Shown: piece after piece, positions 27,995 to 35,857 of the stretch
Numbering within the stretch: the first letter of the stretch is position 1
Layout of the letters: each line of letters opens with the position of its first letter
DNA from: Cetobacterium sp050033475
GTDB lineage: Bacteria > Fusobacteriota > Fusobacteriia > Fusobacteriales > Fusobacteriaceae
Assembly (NCBI RefSeq): GCF_050033475.1
Contig: NZ_CP188324.1
Coordinates: forward strand, 1-64,000
Direction of reading: 5' to 3'
DNA length: 64,000 nt
Program-made: the position numbers and the translations under genes
Notes under the pieces: generated by a model
Told to the model about the DNA's origin: nothing
Database searches by the model: none
What the model saw: only the letters and a program-made list of their open reading frames with translations

Positions 27995-28543
27995 TTATTG
28001 CATATTTACAGTTGCTGTAAATGTACCTGTTCCTACATATAATCCTTCTGCTTGTTTTGCTGGAACTTTAACAATAGAAACAACATTTGTAAATGCTCTT
28101 GTATCATCTGCTTTTAATTGAACATTATTATGTGTTATTGTTAATGTTGTAGCTAAATCTGGCCCTGTTCCTGATGTTTTATGTAATGGAAGATTTCCAT
28201 TTGTTAATTCTTTTCCTTCTGAAGTTATATCAAATTTAACTATTGCTGAATTTTTTCCAGTAGATCCTGCTAAAAATGCTTGATTATCTGTTCTTCTTAA
28301 ATAAATTATTTGTTCTAATGTAGACGAAGCATTTGGTAATAAATTTCCGTGATCAAACATAACTTTATCTAAAACTTTCCCATTTCCATCAGTAAGAACT
28401 AATCTAGCTCCTTCTGGTATTACATTTGCTCTTACTTCCAAAGGTACTCCTACTGAGTTGCTATCTAATGCCTTTACTTGTGTATTATCTCCTGCAAATA
28501 CTACTGCCGATACTGCTAGTAATCCTAAAATAATTTTTTTCAT
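27995..28543 (-). CDS. Major fimbrial pilin subunit
   Basis: 182 residues. Signal peptide about 1-17 (ending VFAG). The mature domain has no cysteine and follows the CS1/alpha-pilin pattern: VGVPLEVRANVIPEGARLVL at the N-terminus, a hydrophobic core, and a C-terminal GLYVGTGTFTATVNMQ strand typical of chaperone-usher subunits. The lack of cysteines sets it apart from classical FimA/PapA pilins. GGGAGG lies ahead of ATG 28543; the earlier in-frame ATG at 28561 overlaps that site and is rejected. It follows the first chaperone gene and precedes a possible attenuator, as expected for the most abundant subunit. Confidence 0.76.
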   Translation of the reverse strand: MKKIILGLLAVSAVVFAGDNTQVKALDSNSVGVPLEVRANVIPEGARLVLTDGNGKVLDKVMFDHGNLLPNASSTLEQIIYLRRTDNQAFLAGSTGKNSAIVKFDITSEGKELTNGNLPLHKTSGTGPDLATTLTITHNNVQLKADDTRAFTNVVSIVKVPAKQAEGLYVGTGTFTATVNMQ

Positions 28544-28582
28544 TTTAATTTTTCCTCCCATTTTGTTAAATATATTCTGTAT

Positions 28583-29299
28583 CTAATTAATTTTTATTTG
28601 TTGCCCTACTACTATCAAATTATTATAATCATAAAATACTATACTTTTAGCTCCATTTGGTATTTCTAAATCAATTTTCATTGAATTATTGTTTTCTAAT
28701 CTTCCATAAGCTTTAACATTCATTAAATTATTATTGGAATCATAGAATCCTACTCCTATTTCATATCCTCTACCTGTTTCGTTTTTTACAACAGCCTTAT
28801 AACATTTTTGATTATTTTGATTATTATAAAAAATTCCATTTTCTATATTAAAATTCTTTTTAACTTCTCCAGCATAACATTCCATTTCTAAACAAACCCC
28901 TGCAGACATAGCTATTTCAGGTTTTGATTTATTTTCTTTAGTTTCTCCTAAATATGGAATTCCTACTTCTTGCATACTTAACATAAAATTATATAGTCCA
29001 TGTTTTATATTTTTAGGTGGTTCAACATAAATTTTAAAAAACTTTTCTCCTTGTGGTGGTATTGTTAATATTCTTGGATATACGCTCACATATTGAGATA
29101 CATTATTTTCTTTCCCACTATTTTTTATTTTTATTTTATATCTAACAGGCTCATTACTATGATTTCTTAAGGAAAATTGACCATATCCTTCGCCATTATC
29201 AATTCTCTTATCAAATCCTAAAGGTCCAAAATCAAGAGAAAATCCTATAGAATATACTATAAAAAATAGTAGACTCATAATCACATATTTTATTCTCAT
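28583..29299 (-). CDS. Periplasmic fimbrial chaperone 1
   Basis: 238 residues with a signal peptide (about 1-21). PapD-like pattern: GYGQFSLRNHSNEPVRYKIKI, VYPRILTIPPQGEKFFKIYV and LYNFMLSMQEVGIPYLG. The second half (ENGIFYNNQNNQKCYKAVV, YEIGVGFYDSNNNLM) forms the second Ig domain; two cysteines occur in the C-terminal half. It is the first gene of the fimbrial operon. GAAAGGAAAA precedes the ATG. Two chaperones flanking the pilin suggest different subunit clients. Confidence 0.8.
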   Translation of the reverse strand: MRIKYVIMSLLFFIVYSIGFSLDFGPLGFDKRIDNGEGYGQFSLRNHSNEPVRYKIKIKNSGKENNVSQYVSVYPRILTIPPQGEKFFKIYVEPPKNIKHGLYNFMLSMQEVGIPYLGETKENKSKPEIAMSAGVCLEMECYAGEVKKNFNIENGIFYNNQNNQKCYKAVVKNETGRGYEIGVGFYDSNNNLMNVKAYGRLENNNSMKIDLEIPNGAKSIVFYDYNNLIVVGQQIKIN

Positions 29300-29365
29300 C
29301 TTTTATTTTCCTTTCATTTAAATATAAATGTTATTTTAATATAATTTGCATATTAACTCTATATT

Positions 29366-29484
29366 TTATTTTCATCTTTTTTTTCCTATTTTCATCTTTT
29401 TTTTTATACAAGTCACTTTTTTTTCAATGTGTCGATTTGTAGTCATTTTTTTTATTTTTTTTCCTATTTTTTTAAACTTTTTTT
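29366..29484. promoter_or_regulatory. Fimbrial control region: T-tracts in helical phase and repeated start-site copies
   Basis: The gap between the divergent fimbrial and AraC genes holds seven T-runs of 7-9 bases starting at 29377, 29397, 29417, 29446, 29455, 29467 and 29478, spaced near multiples of one helical turn. TATTTTCATCTTTT occurs twice 20 bases apart (29367, 29387) and echoes the chaperone start region at 29285-29312. AGTCA occurs at 29411 and 29441. On the minus strand no good -35 box accompanies TATAAA near 29402-29407, consistent with activator dependence. Curved DNA, regulator sites or slippage are all possible. Confidence 0.5.
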
Positions 29485-29620
29485 ATATTTTCTGAAAGAA
29501 AATATAAGATTTAAAGTATATTATAATGTGAAAAAAATATTTATATGATACATATTAAAATACTTTTCTATGCTACTATATAAATATATATATAAATTAA
29601 CTTTTAAAGGAGTGTTTAAT

Positions 29621-30889
29621 TTGTATAAAGGAATACTACAAACCCTTAGTAATAACTTAAAAAAATCTAGTTATGATGATTTTCAAATTTATAATAAATT
29701 AATAGACATTTTTGAATTAATTTTGTTAAATAAAAATCAATGTTTAACACAACTTGATAATTTAACTATACTCTCTCTTTTTGATGAAAATATAAAAAAC
29801 AACACTGATATATTTAAAATATTACAAGATAAAAAAAGAATTATTTTCCCTCACTCCGAGTTTAAAAATAATATTTTAAAAATTTTAAGTTCTTATTTAG
29901 AAAATAAAACTATATTTAAAAAACTATCATTTAATTTACTAAATTTATCTGATAAATATTCTCTTGTTTATCCCCAAGAATTTTCGTTTTTTAAAGCACA
30001 TATAAATTTAATCGAAAATATATATAAATATCCAAGTAATAATATTGAAAAAGATATTTTTTCCTTAGATTCTTGCTTTAAAGTTCATTCTACAAAATAT
30101 TTTAATATTATACGAGTAGTTAATTCTGAGATACCCCTAGGTGGATATAGTTTTTTTTCTAAAGATGGACTTAGTCTAAGATTTTGTCTAAGCGGAGAAA
30201 TAAAATTTGAAAATTATGACAAGATTTTATGTAAAAATAATTGTCTTATATCTAGAAGATTTTTCTTAGGAAATTACTATGTTTTTACTAAAGAAATTAA
30301 TTACATTTTTATACAAGTAAAAGAAGAATTTTTAAATGATTTTTTTAAAGATTCTTTAGAGCAAAATATTCTAGAAAATATTTATTTTAAATTAAATACT
30401 GAATATATTGAAGCTTTTAATAATTTTGATAATGGTGAATATTTAAATCTAATTACTTTTAAATTAATTTCTGAAATGCTTATTAATTTAAAAAATAAAA
30501 CAAATTCTTTATCCAAACTTGCAGGAAATATTAGCACATATATTGATAGTAATCTATGTGATGTTTCTGTTGCAGAATTACAAGAAAAATTTTTCTTAAA
30601 TAAGAATAATATTATTTCTTTATTTAAAGAGGAATTTTCTCTATATCCTTCAGAATATATTTTAAATAAAAAATTAGAACAAGTTGCTTTAAAATTACTG
30701 ATAAGTAATACTTCAATTTCAAATATAGCTTTCAGCCTAAATTTTTCTAATCCTGGAACTTTATCTAAAACTTTCAAAGAAAAATATGGAGTTTCTCCCT
30801 TGGTATTTAGAAAAAATATAAAAAAATTATCTTTAACATTAGATTTAGATTTAAATTCTAAAGATCATGAAATTAATAAAATGATTTAA
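29621..30889 (+). CDS. AraC-family transcriptional regulator, divergent from the fimbrial operon
   Basis: 422 residues from TTG 29621, which follows AAAGGAG with 8 bases between; the frame opens earlier at ATG 29570 without a ribosome binding site. The C-terminal 100 residues form the double helix-turn-helix domain: VSVAELQEKFFLNKNNIISLF, NKKLEQVALKLLI, TSISNIAFSLNFSNPGTLSK and FKEKYGVSPLVFRK. The N-terminal 300 residues are an unrecognised ligand or dimer domain. AraC-type activators (Rns, CfaD) control CS1-type fimbriae in Escherichia coli, and this gene reads away from the fimbrial operon, so the same job is likely. Confidence 0.8.
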   Translation: MYKGILQTLSNNLKKSSYDDFQIYNKLIDIFELILLNKNQCLTQLDNLTILSLFDENIKNNTDIFKILQDKKRIIFPHSEFKNNILKILSSYLENKTIFKKLSFNLLNLSDKYSLVYPQEFSFFKAHINLIENIYKYPSNNIEKDIFSLDSCFKVHSTKYFNIIRVVNSEIPLGGYSFFSKDGLSLRFCLSGEIKFENYDKILCKNNCLISRRFFLGNYYVFTKEINYIFIQVKEEFLNDFFKDSLEQNILENIYFKLNTEYIEAFNNFDNGEYLNLITFKLISEMLINLKNKTNSLSKLAGNISTYIDSNLCDVSVAELQEKFFLNKNNIISLFKEEFSLYPSEYILNKKLEQVALKLLISNTSISNIAFSLNFSNPGTLSKTFKEKYGVSPLVFRKNIKKLSLTLDLDLNSKDHEINKMI

Positions 30890-30993
30890 CAAATATTTCA
30901 CTATTTTTTTTACTTCTCATAGTAGATTAATATAATTTAAAATTTTATAATTTAAGAAACCATTATTATAAAATAATAATTGAAAGGAATATT

Positions 30994-31812
30994 ATGAGAA
31001 AACATTTAGATAGTTATATTTCTGAGATTAGTAAAATTCAAAATTTAACAGCTGAAGAAGAAGTTTTTTATTCCAGGAGAGCTTTAAATGGTGACGATGA
31101 AGCTAGAGAAAAATTAATTGTCTCTAATATTCGTTTAGTTGTAAGTATTGCTAAAAATTATATTAATAATGATAATGAATTTTTAGATTTAATACAAGAA
31201 GGAATTATTGGATTGACAAGAGCTGTTGAATTGTTTGATCCTGAAAAAGGATTTAGATTTTCAACCTATGCTACCTATTGGATTAAACAATATATTTCTA
31301 AGGCAGCATTTAATAATTTTAAAAATATAAAAGTTCCTTTATATTTTCTTGAGCTTTTATATACCTACAAAAAAATAAAAGATGAATTCTTTACTAAGGA
31401 TATTATTCCTACTCCTGAAGAATTAGCTCTTAAATTAAATGTTAACAAAAAAACTCTTGAGATACTAGAAACTCTCAATCAAAATACAATTTCTTTATAT
31501 AAAGAAGTTAATGGAACTTCTGAAGAGATTTCTTTAATTGATACTATTGAAGATAAAGAATTTGGAAATCTTTCTAAATATATTGATACTTTTAATTTAA
31601 AATTAGAATTAAAAGAGGCTCTTGAGATATTAAATATTAAAGAAAAAATTATTATTTATAACAGATATGGTTTAATTGAAAATGACCCCAAAACTCTAAC
31701 AGAAATTGGACTTCAATTAGGTGTTACAAGAGAACGGGTACGTCAACTAGAAGCTAAAGCCTTAAATAAATTAAAAAGTAAATTAAAAAATAACAATATA
31801 TATTTATCTTAA
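30994..31812 (+). CDS. Sigma-70 family RNA polymerase sigma factor
   Basis: 272 residues. Region 1.2 (SYISEISKIQNLTAEEE), region 2 (NIRLVVSIAKNYINN, DLIQEGIIGLTRAVELFDPEKG, FSTYATYWIKQYI), a shortened region 3 and region 4 (TLTEIGLQLGVTRERVRQLEAKAL) are all present. Region 1.1 is absent. The size fits an alternative (group 2/3) sigma factor rather than the main one. The region 2.4-3.0 boundary is AAFNNFKNIKVP instead of the usual SRAI-like sequence. It lies 104 bases after the AraC gene on the same strand and may belong to the fimbrial control system. Confidence 0.88.
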   Translation: MRKHLDSYISEISKIQNLTAEEEVFYSRRALNGDDEAREKLIVSNIRLVVSIAKNYINNDNEFLDLIQEGIIGLTRAVELFDPEKGFRFSTYATYWIKQYISKAAFNNFKNIKVPLYFLELLYTYKKIKDEFFTKDIIPTPEELALKLNVNKKTLEILETLNQNTISLYKEVNGTSEEISLIDTIEDKEFGNLSKYIDTFNLKLELKEALEILNIKEKIIIYNRYGLIENDPKTLTEIGLQLGVTRERVRQLEAKALNKLKSKLKNNNIYLS

Positions 31813-31843
31813 CTCTTTCTTTTTAAAGGAAGAGTTTTTATTT
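31810..31843 (+). terminator. Terminator after the sigma factor gene
   Basis: Inverted repeat AACTCTTTCTTT / AAAGGAAGAGTT with one mismatch, followed by TTTTATTTTTA; begins at the stop codon. Confidence 0.68.
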
Positions 31844-31927
31844 TTAGTAAAATTTAATTGCAATTCTATCTTTTTTAGTTTAGAATATATAATAGTTTGA
31901 TAATCAAAATTTTTAAGGGGATGTTTT

Positions 31928-33007
31928 ATGGATTTTTTTAACTTATTTTATTTTAATGCTATTGATGCTTTTTTGACAGTTGGAGTTTTTGTTGCAGTTA
32001 CATTGCTTATAATTGAATTAATAAATTTTAAATACAATAATTTAATTATTAAAAAACTTGAGCAAAGAGGAAAAAAACAAATTTTATTTTCTTCTCTTCT
32101 TGGAAGTCTTCCAGGATGTGGAGGTGCTTTATTAATAACAACTCTTTATAATAAAAACATTGTTTCCTTTGGATCATTAGTTGCTGCTTTTATCGCTACT
32201 ATGGGAGACGCTGCATTTATAATTTTGTTAGGATCACCTAAAATTTATTTTTTCATTTTTATAATCAGCAATTTAGTTGGAGTTATAACAGGATATCTTT
32301 TAGATAAATTTAATATTGGAAATAATTTTATAACTAATAAAACTAATATTAATAAGGAACATTGTCATAAAGAAAATATTTCACAACATAAAACAAATAT
32401 TTTTAATATTTGGAAATTCTTATTTTGGATTTTTATTTTTTGTAGTTTTCCTTTAGCAATTGAACATATTACTGAAGGTCATGAACATCTTCATGATACA
32501 CATAGTTTATTAGAACTTATTCCATTTTTAGGAACATTATTCTCTATAATATATATAGGTTTTAAAAATAAATTTTCTTCCCCCTGTGATAATCATTGCC
32601 ATCAAAGCCTTACTTTAAAGAAAATTTTTTCTCATATTGTTGATGAAACTTCTTTTTTAATAACTTGGGTTTTTATTTCCTTTATAATTTATGAAGTTCT
32701 TGTCCATTTATCTATCGGTGAAAATAACTTAGCACAATTGGCAAGTAATAATTCATACTTAGTTATAATTATTGCTATTTTATTTGGATTGATTCCAGGA
32801 TGTGGCCCACAAATTTTAATAGCTTCATTATATATTGCAGATATAATTCCTTTTTCTGCTTTAATTGCTAATGCTATTTGTAATGATGGAGATGCATTAT
32901 TTCCTCTCATTGCTATGAATAAAAAATCCGCTTTCTGGGTTACTTTATATAATGTAATTCCTGCATTTTTAATTGGAACTTTTATATATTTTATAGAAAA
33001 ATTATAG
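31928..33007 (+). CDS. Putative heavy-metal/manganese exporter (ArsP_2-type 10-TM family)
   Basis: 359 residues with about nine or ten membrane helices in two related halves. SLLGSLPGCGGALLITTLY with MGDAAFIIL in the first half mirrors FGLIPGCGPQILIASLY with NDGDALFPLI in the second, so the protein is an internal inverted duplication with a PGCG motif in each half. The loop between carries a His-rich stretch (EHITEGHEHLHDTH and later DNHCHQS), suited to metal binding. The family has been annotated as a putative manganese transporter or arsenic efflux protein; the ion here is unknown. GGGGATG-type ribosome binding site, single-gene unit, terminator follows. Confidence 0.75.
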   Translation: MDFFNLFYFNAIDAFLTVGVFVAVTLLIIELINFKYNNLIIKKLEQRGKKQILFSSLLGSLPGCGGALLITTLYNKNIVSFGSLVAAFIATMGDAAFIILLGSPKIYFFIFIISNLVGVITGYLLDKFNIGNNFITNKTNINKEHCHKENISQHKTNIFNIWKFLFWIFIFCSFPLAIEHITEGHEHLHDTHSLLELIPFLGTLFSIIYIGFKNKFSSPCDNHCHQSLTLKKIFSHIVDETSFLITWVFISFIIYEVLVHLSIGENNLAQLASNNSYLVIIIAILFGLIPGCGPQILIASLYIADIIPFSALIANAICNDGDALFPLIAMNKKSAFWVTLYNVIPAFLIGTFIYFIEKL

Positions 33008-33038
33008 TCTTCAATATATTGAAGACTATTTTTATTTT
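33006..33038 (+). terminator. Terminator after the metal exporter gene
   Basis: AGTCTTCAAT / ATTGAAGACT stem (33006-33015 with 33018-33027) followed by ATTTTTATTTT, overlapping the stop codon. Confidence 0.75.
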
Positions 33039-33349
33039 ATAATTTCTAAAATAAATTTATTAAAAATATGCATTTCTTCATCTAAATCATAAGAAAAATA
33101 TACATCTTTTTCGAAGGTATAATTCAAAGTTCTTTCTAATAAATAATTTTTATTTTTACAATCTAAAATAATTTTATGATTTTCATAAACAAAAACAATT
33201 ATATCTTTTTTTTCATTTAAACTATTATAAATAATATCTCGATCATTTTCATTATATGTAAAATAATACATTATTTTTTTATTTGTTTTTTCTAATATCT
33301 TATATAAATTTTCCCATTCAAATAATTCTTCAAAATTTATTTTAAACAT
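33032..33349 (-). CDS. Small hypothetical protein
   Basis: 105 residues, no signal peptide or membrane helix, rich in Asn, Lys, Tyr and acidic residues (YNENDRDIIYNSLNEKKD). It is separated from the convergent exporter gene only by a terminator and has GGAGG ahead of its ATG, so it is likely a true gene. I do not recognise a family. Its upstream gap is shared with the divergent FMN-binding-like gene. Confidence 0.6.
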   Translation of the reverse strand: MFKINFEELFEWENLYKILEKTNKKIMYYFTYNENDRDIIYNSLNEKKDIIVFVYENHKIILDCKNKNYLLERTLNYTFEKDVYFSYDLDEEMHIFNKFILEIIK

Positions 33350-33455
33350 TAATATCCTCCTTTTTCCTTATTAATTTTAATATATACCTCACATTTTATA
33401 ACTAGTAAAGTTAAATATAATTATTTTATACAAATATTTTGATTATAAAATAAAT

Positions 33456-33484
33456 TGACAAATTTCATTTTATTTTATACTATA
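33456..33484 (+). promoter_or_regulatory. Sigma-70 promoter of the FMN-binding-like gene
   Basis: TTGACA (33456-33461), 17 bases, TACTAT (33479-33484), about 30 bases ahead of the ATG at 33516. Confidence 0.82.
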
Positions 33485-33515
33485 TTTATATAATATTAAA
33501 TAGGGGAGTCGATTT

Positions 33516-33911
33516 ATGAAAAAATTATTTATATTTTCTTTATTATTAAGTACTGCAGCCTTTGCTAGCCAATATAGAGATGGGGTTTATAGAGGAACTT
33601 TTGTCTCTGGACAAGAAACTCAAGTAGAGGTTCAATTTAAATTAAAAAATGATGTTGTTGAAAATACAAGATTTAGAACTCTTTATTATAAGGGCGAAGA
33701 TTATTTAAAAAATAAAGATTTAGAAAGAGAAAAAAATACTTATACCGCTGCTCTTAAAGCTACAGAAGGAAAAAATGTAGATGAAGCAAAAGAAATGTTA
33801 TATTCTCCAGAGAAAATTGAAATGGCTGGAGCTTCTGTTAGAGCTAGTAAAATTAGAGCTGCTATGCAAAATGCAATCAATAGCGGTGTTTATAAACCTG
33901 ACCAAAAATAA
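33516..33911 (+). CDS. Small exported FMN-binding-domain-like protein
   Basis: 131 residues with a signal peptide (1-17, cleavage after AFA). The mature part starts YRDGVYRGTF, has a strand pair VEVQFKLKNDVVENT and ends MAGASVRASKIRAAM, the layout of FMN_bind domains. In these domains a (S)GAT motif carries covalently attached FMN. Here the position reads AGAS with Ser107 in place of Thr, so flavin attachment is uncertain. It has its own strong promoter and a GGGGAG ribosome binding site. The electron-carrying role is an inference; it could also be a degenerate homologue with another function. Confidence 0.6.
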   Translation: MKKLFIFSLLLSTAAFASQYRDGVYRGTFVSGQETQVEVQFKLKNDVVENTRFRTLYYKGEDYLKNKDLEREKNTYTAALKATEGKNVDEAKEMLYSPEKIEMAGASVRASKIRAAMQNAINSGVYKPDQK

Positions 33912-33913
33912 TA

Positions 33914-33947
33914 AAAAAGAAGGCTTTTTGTAAAAGCCTTCTTTTTA
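33914..33947. terminator. Bidirectional terminator between convergent genes
   Basis: AAAAAGAAGGCTTTT / AAAAGCCTTCTTTTT stem (33914-33928 with 33932-33946), A and T tracts at both ends. Confidence 0.85.
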
Positions 33948-34964
33948 TTAACGAGATATTTTCCCTACTCCATTTTCTATAAATGAAAGAACTTCCGATG
34001 TAGAAACTAAATTAGCATCACCCTTTATTGTATGCTTTAATACTGATGCTCCTGTTGCAAATTCTACTATTTTTTCATTTTCATAATTTTCATATATTCC
34101 ATATAAAGCTCCTGCAGCAAAGGCGTCTCCTCCACCAACACGATCTACTATTTTAAATTTATATTTTCTAGAACTATATAACTTATTATCATTATAAATA
34201 AATCCAGTTAAAGAATTTTCATCAACCGAATGAATTTCTCTTTGAGTTGAAATAAAATATTTTATATTTTTATTCTCTTTACTCATTATATCATAATAAG
34301 CTTTTAATAACTCTCTCTTATCATTATATTTGCTTTCATCTAAAGAAATTCCCAATATAAATTTAGCATCTAAAATTCCTGCAAAACAAATATCTATAAA
34401 TGGTAAATATTTTTTTATTGTTTTTCCAGCTTCCTCAACTGTCCATAATTTTCCTCTATAGTTAAAGTCAAAGCTTACTAAAATACCCATCTCTTTAGCT
34501 TTTTTTAATATTTTAAAAGTTAATTCTTCACACTCTTTAGATAGAGCTGGTGTAATTCCTGATAAGTGAATTATTTTAGTATTATCTAGTATCTTTTCTA
34601 AATTTAATTCATCATAAGTCAAAGTTGAAAATGAAGAGTATTTTCTATCATAAACTACAGAAGAATTTCTAACACCTGTTCCTACTTCTAAATAATAAGT
34701 TCCTAATCTTTCTCCACCTAAAATAATATTTTCTGTGTTTACTCCATTAGCTTTTAAATATCTTAAAACACTTTCTCCTAAGGGATTATTTGGTATTTTA
34801 CTTACAAAAGAAGTTTCTAGACCAAAATTAGATAAAGAAATTGCTACATTTGCTTCTCCGCCACCATAATCCGCTGCAAAAACATTTGATTGGATTATTC
34901 TTTTGTTATCCATTGTAGATAATCTTAGCATTATTTCCCCTAGAGTTACTACTTTTTTTCTCAT
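33948..34964 (-). CDS. kdgK: 2-keto-3-deoxygluconate kinase (PfkB family)
   Basis: 338 residues, usual size for PfkB-family sugar kinases. Signatures: VVTLGEIMLRLS and GGEANVAISLSNFGL at the N-terminus, VSFDFNYRGKLW in the middle, and DRVGGGDAFAAGALYG near the C-terminus, with the catalytic Asp in GGGDAF. It phosphorylates KDG to KDPG. The gene follows the KDPG aldolase gene by one base, which supports this specificity over other PfkB substrates. The pair forms the lower half of hexuronate or Entner-Doudoroff breakdown. Confidence 0.87.
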   Translation of the reverse strand: MRKKVVTLGEIMLRLSTMDNKRIIQSNVFAADYGGGEANVAISLSNFGLETSFVSKIPNNPLGESVLRYLKANGVNTENIILGGERLGTYYLEVGTGVRNSSVVYDRKYSSFSTLTYDELNLEKILDNTKIIHLSGITPALSKECEELTFKILKKAKEMGILVSFDFNYRGKLWTVEEAGKTIKKYLPFIDICFAGILDAKFILGISLDESKYNDKRELLKAYYDIMSKENKNIKYFISTQREIHSVDENSLTGFIYNDNKLYSSRKYKFKIVDRVGGGDAFAAGALYGIYENYENEKIVEFATGASVLKHTIKGDANLVSTSEVLSFIENGVGKISR

Positions 34965-34965
34965 T

Positions 34966-35607
34966 CTATTTTAGCTCCTCTCTAACTTCTGCTATCTTAG
35001 CTACAAAAGCTTTTGCTGTTGCTGTAATCTCATCGCTTGGTCCTGTTGCTAACTTTCCACCAACACCAACTGCAACAACTCCATTTTTAAACCATTTATC
35101 AACATTTTCAAGAGAAACTCCACCTGTAGGCATTATGTTAGCCTGTGGTAATGGAGCTTTTACCGCCTTTATAAAATCAGGTCCAAAAGCACTTCCTGGG
35201 AATAATTTTATTATATCGCATCCTAATTCCATTGCTCTAGTCATTTCTGTAATTGTCATACATCCTGGCATATATGGAATTTGATATTTATTACAAAGTT
35301 TTGCTGTTTTTTCATCGAATCCTGGAGAAACAATATATTTTGCTCCAGCTAAAATTGCTATTCTTGCCGTTTCACTATCTAAAACAGTTCCAGCTCCTAT
35401 GATTAATTCTTCTTCTGTAAACTCCTTAGATAATTGAGTTATAACCTCTGTTGCACCAGGAACAGTATAAGTAACTTCAATTGCTTTTACTCCACCTGCT
35501 ATACATGCACTTGAAATACGTTTTGCTTCTTGTAAATTTTCTGCTCTAACTACAGCAACTATTCCAACCTCTAATAAATTATTAATAACTTCATGTTTCT
35601 TTAACAA
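34966..35607 (-). CDS. eda: KDPG/KHG aldolase
   Basis: 213 residues from the preferred start. Class I aldolase signatures: GIVAVVRAE, IEVTYTVPGA with the catalytic Glu, GAGTVLD, KYIVSPGFD, CMTITEM and the Schiff-base Lys in IIKLFPGSAFGP. It splits KDPG into pyruvate and glyceraldehyde-3-phosphate. A GTG at 35616 also opens the frame, but it lies within the AGGGGTG ribosome binding site; the TTG at 35607 is six bases beyond that site and is the likelier start. Co-transcribed with kdgK from a consensus promoter. Confidence 0.87.
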   Translation of the reverse strand: MLKKHEVINNLLEVGIVAVVRAENLQEAKRISSACIAGGVKAIEVTYTVPGATEVITQLSKEFTEEELIIGAGTVLDSETARIAILAGAKYIVSPGFDEKTAKLCNKYQIPYMPGCMTITEMTRAMELGCDIIKLFPGSAFGPDFIKAVKAPLPQANIMPTGGVSLENVDKWFKNGVVAVGVGGKLATGPSDEITATAKAFVAKIAEVREELK

Positions 35608-35651
35608 TTTCTTCACCCCTAAAGTAATATTTTTAAGAACATATTGTATTA

Positions 35652-35680
35652 ATAATATATAATAAAATATTATTTGTCAA
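35652..35680 (-). promoter_or_regulatory. Sigma-70 promoter of eda-kdgK
   Basis: On the minus strand TTGACA (35675-35680), 17 bases, TATTAT (35652-35657), about 45 bases before the TTG start. Confidence 0.82.
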
Positions 35681-35751
35681 TAAATTACTATTTCTTATTT
35701 TTTTTTATTGCTTCCTAAATTTAATCCCTCACTTTTTCTCTTTTGTTTTTT

Positions 35752-35802
35752 TTGATTATTGATAATATATTTGTTATAATTAAAAAAATTAAATCATTTA
35801 AT
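35752..35802 (+). promoter_or_regulatory. Promoter and possible operator of the nitrate reductase operon
   Basis: TTGATT (35752-35757), 17 bases, TATAAT (35775-35780). Just downstream lies the palindrome ATTAAAT-C-ATTTAAT (35788-35802), placed where a repressor could block the start of transcription. TTGAT is repeated within the promoter, but no full FNR/CRP palindrome is seen. Confidence 0.65.
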
Positions 35803-35857
35803 TTTATACAACTTTTTTCAACTTTATTAATATTAAATATTTACAAGGGAGATTATT

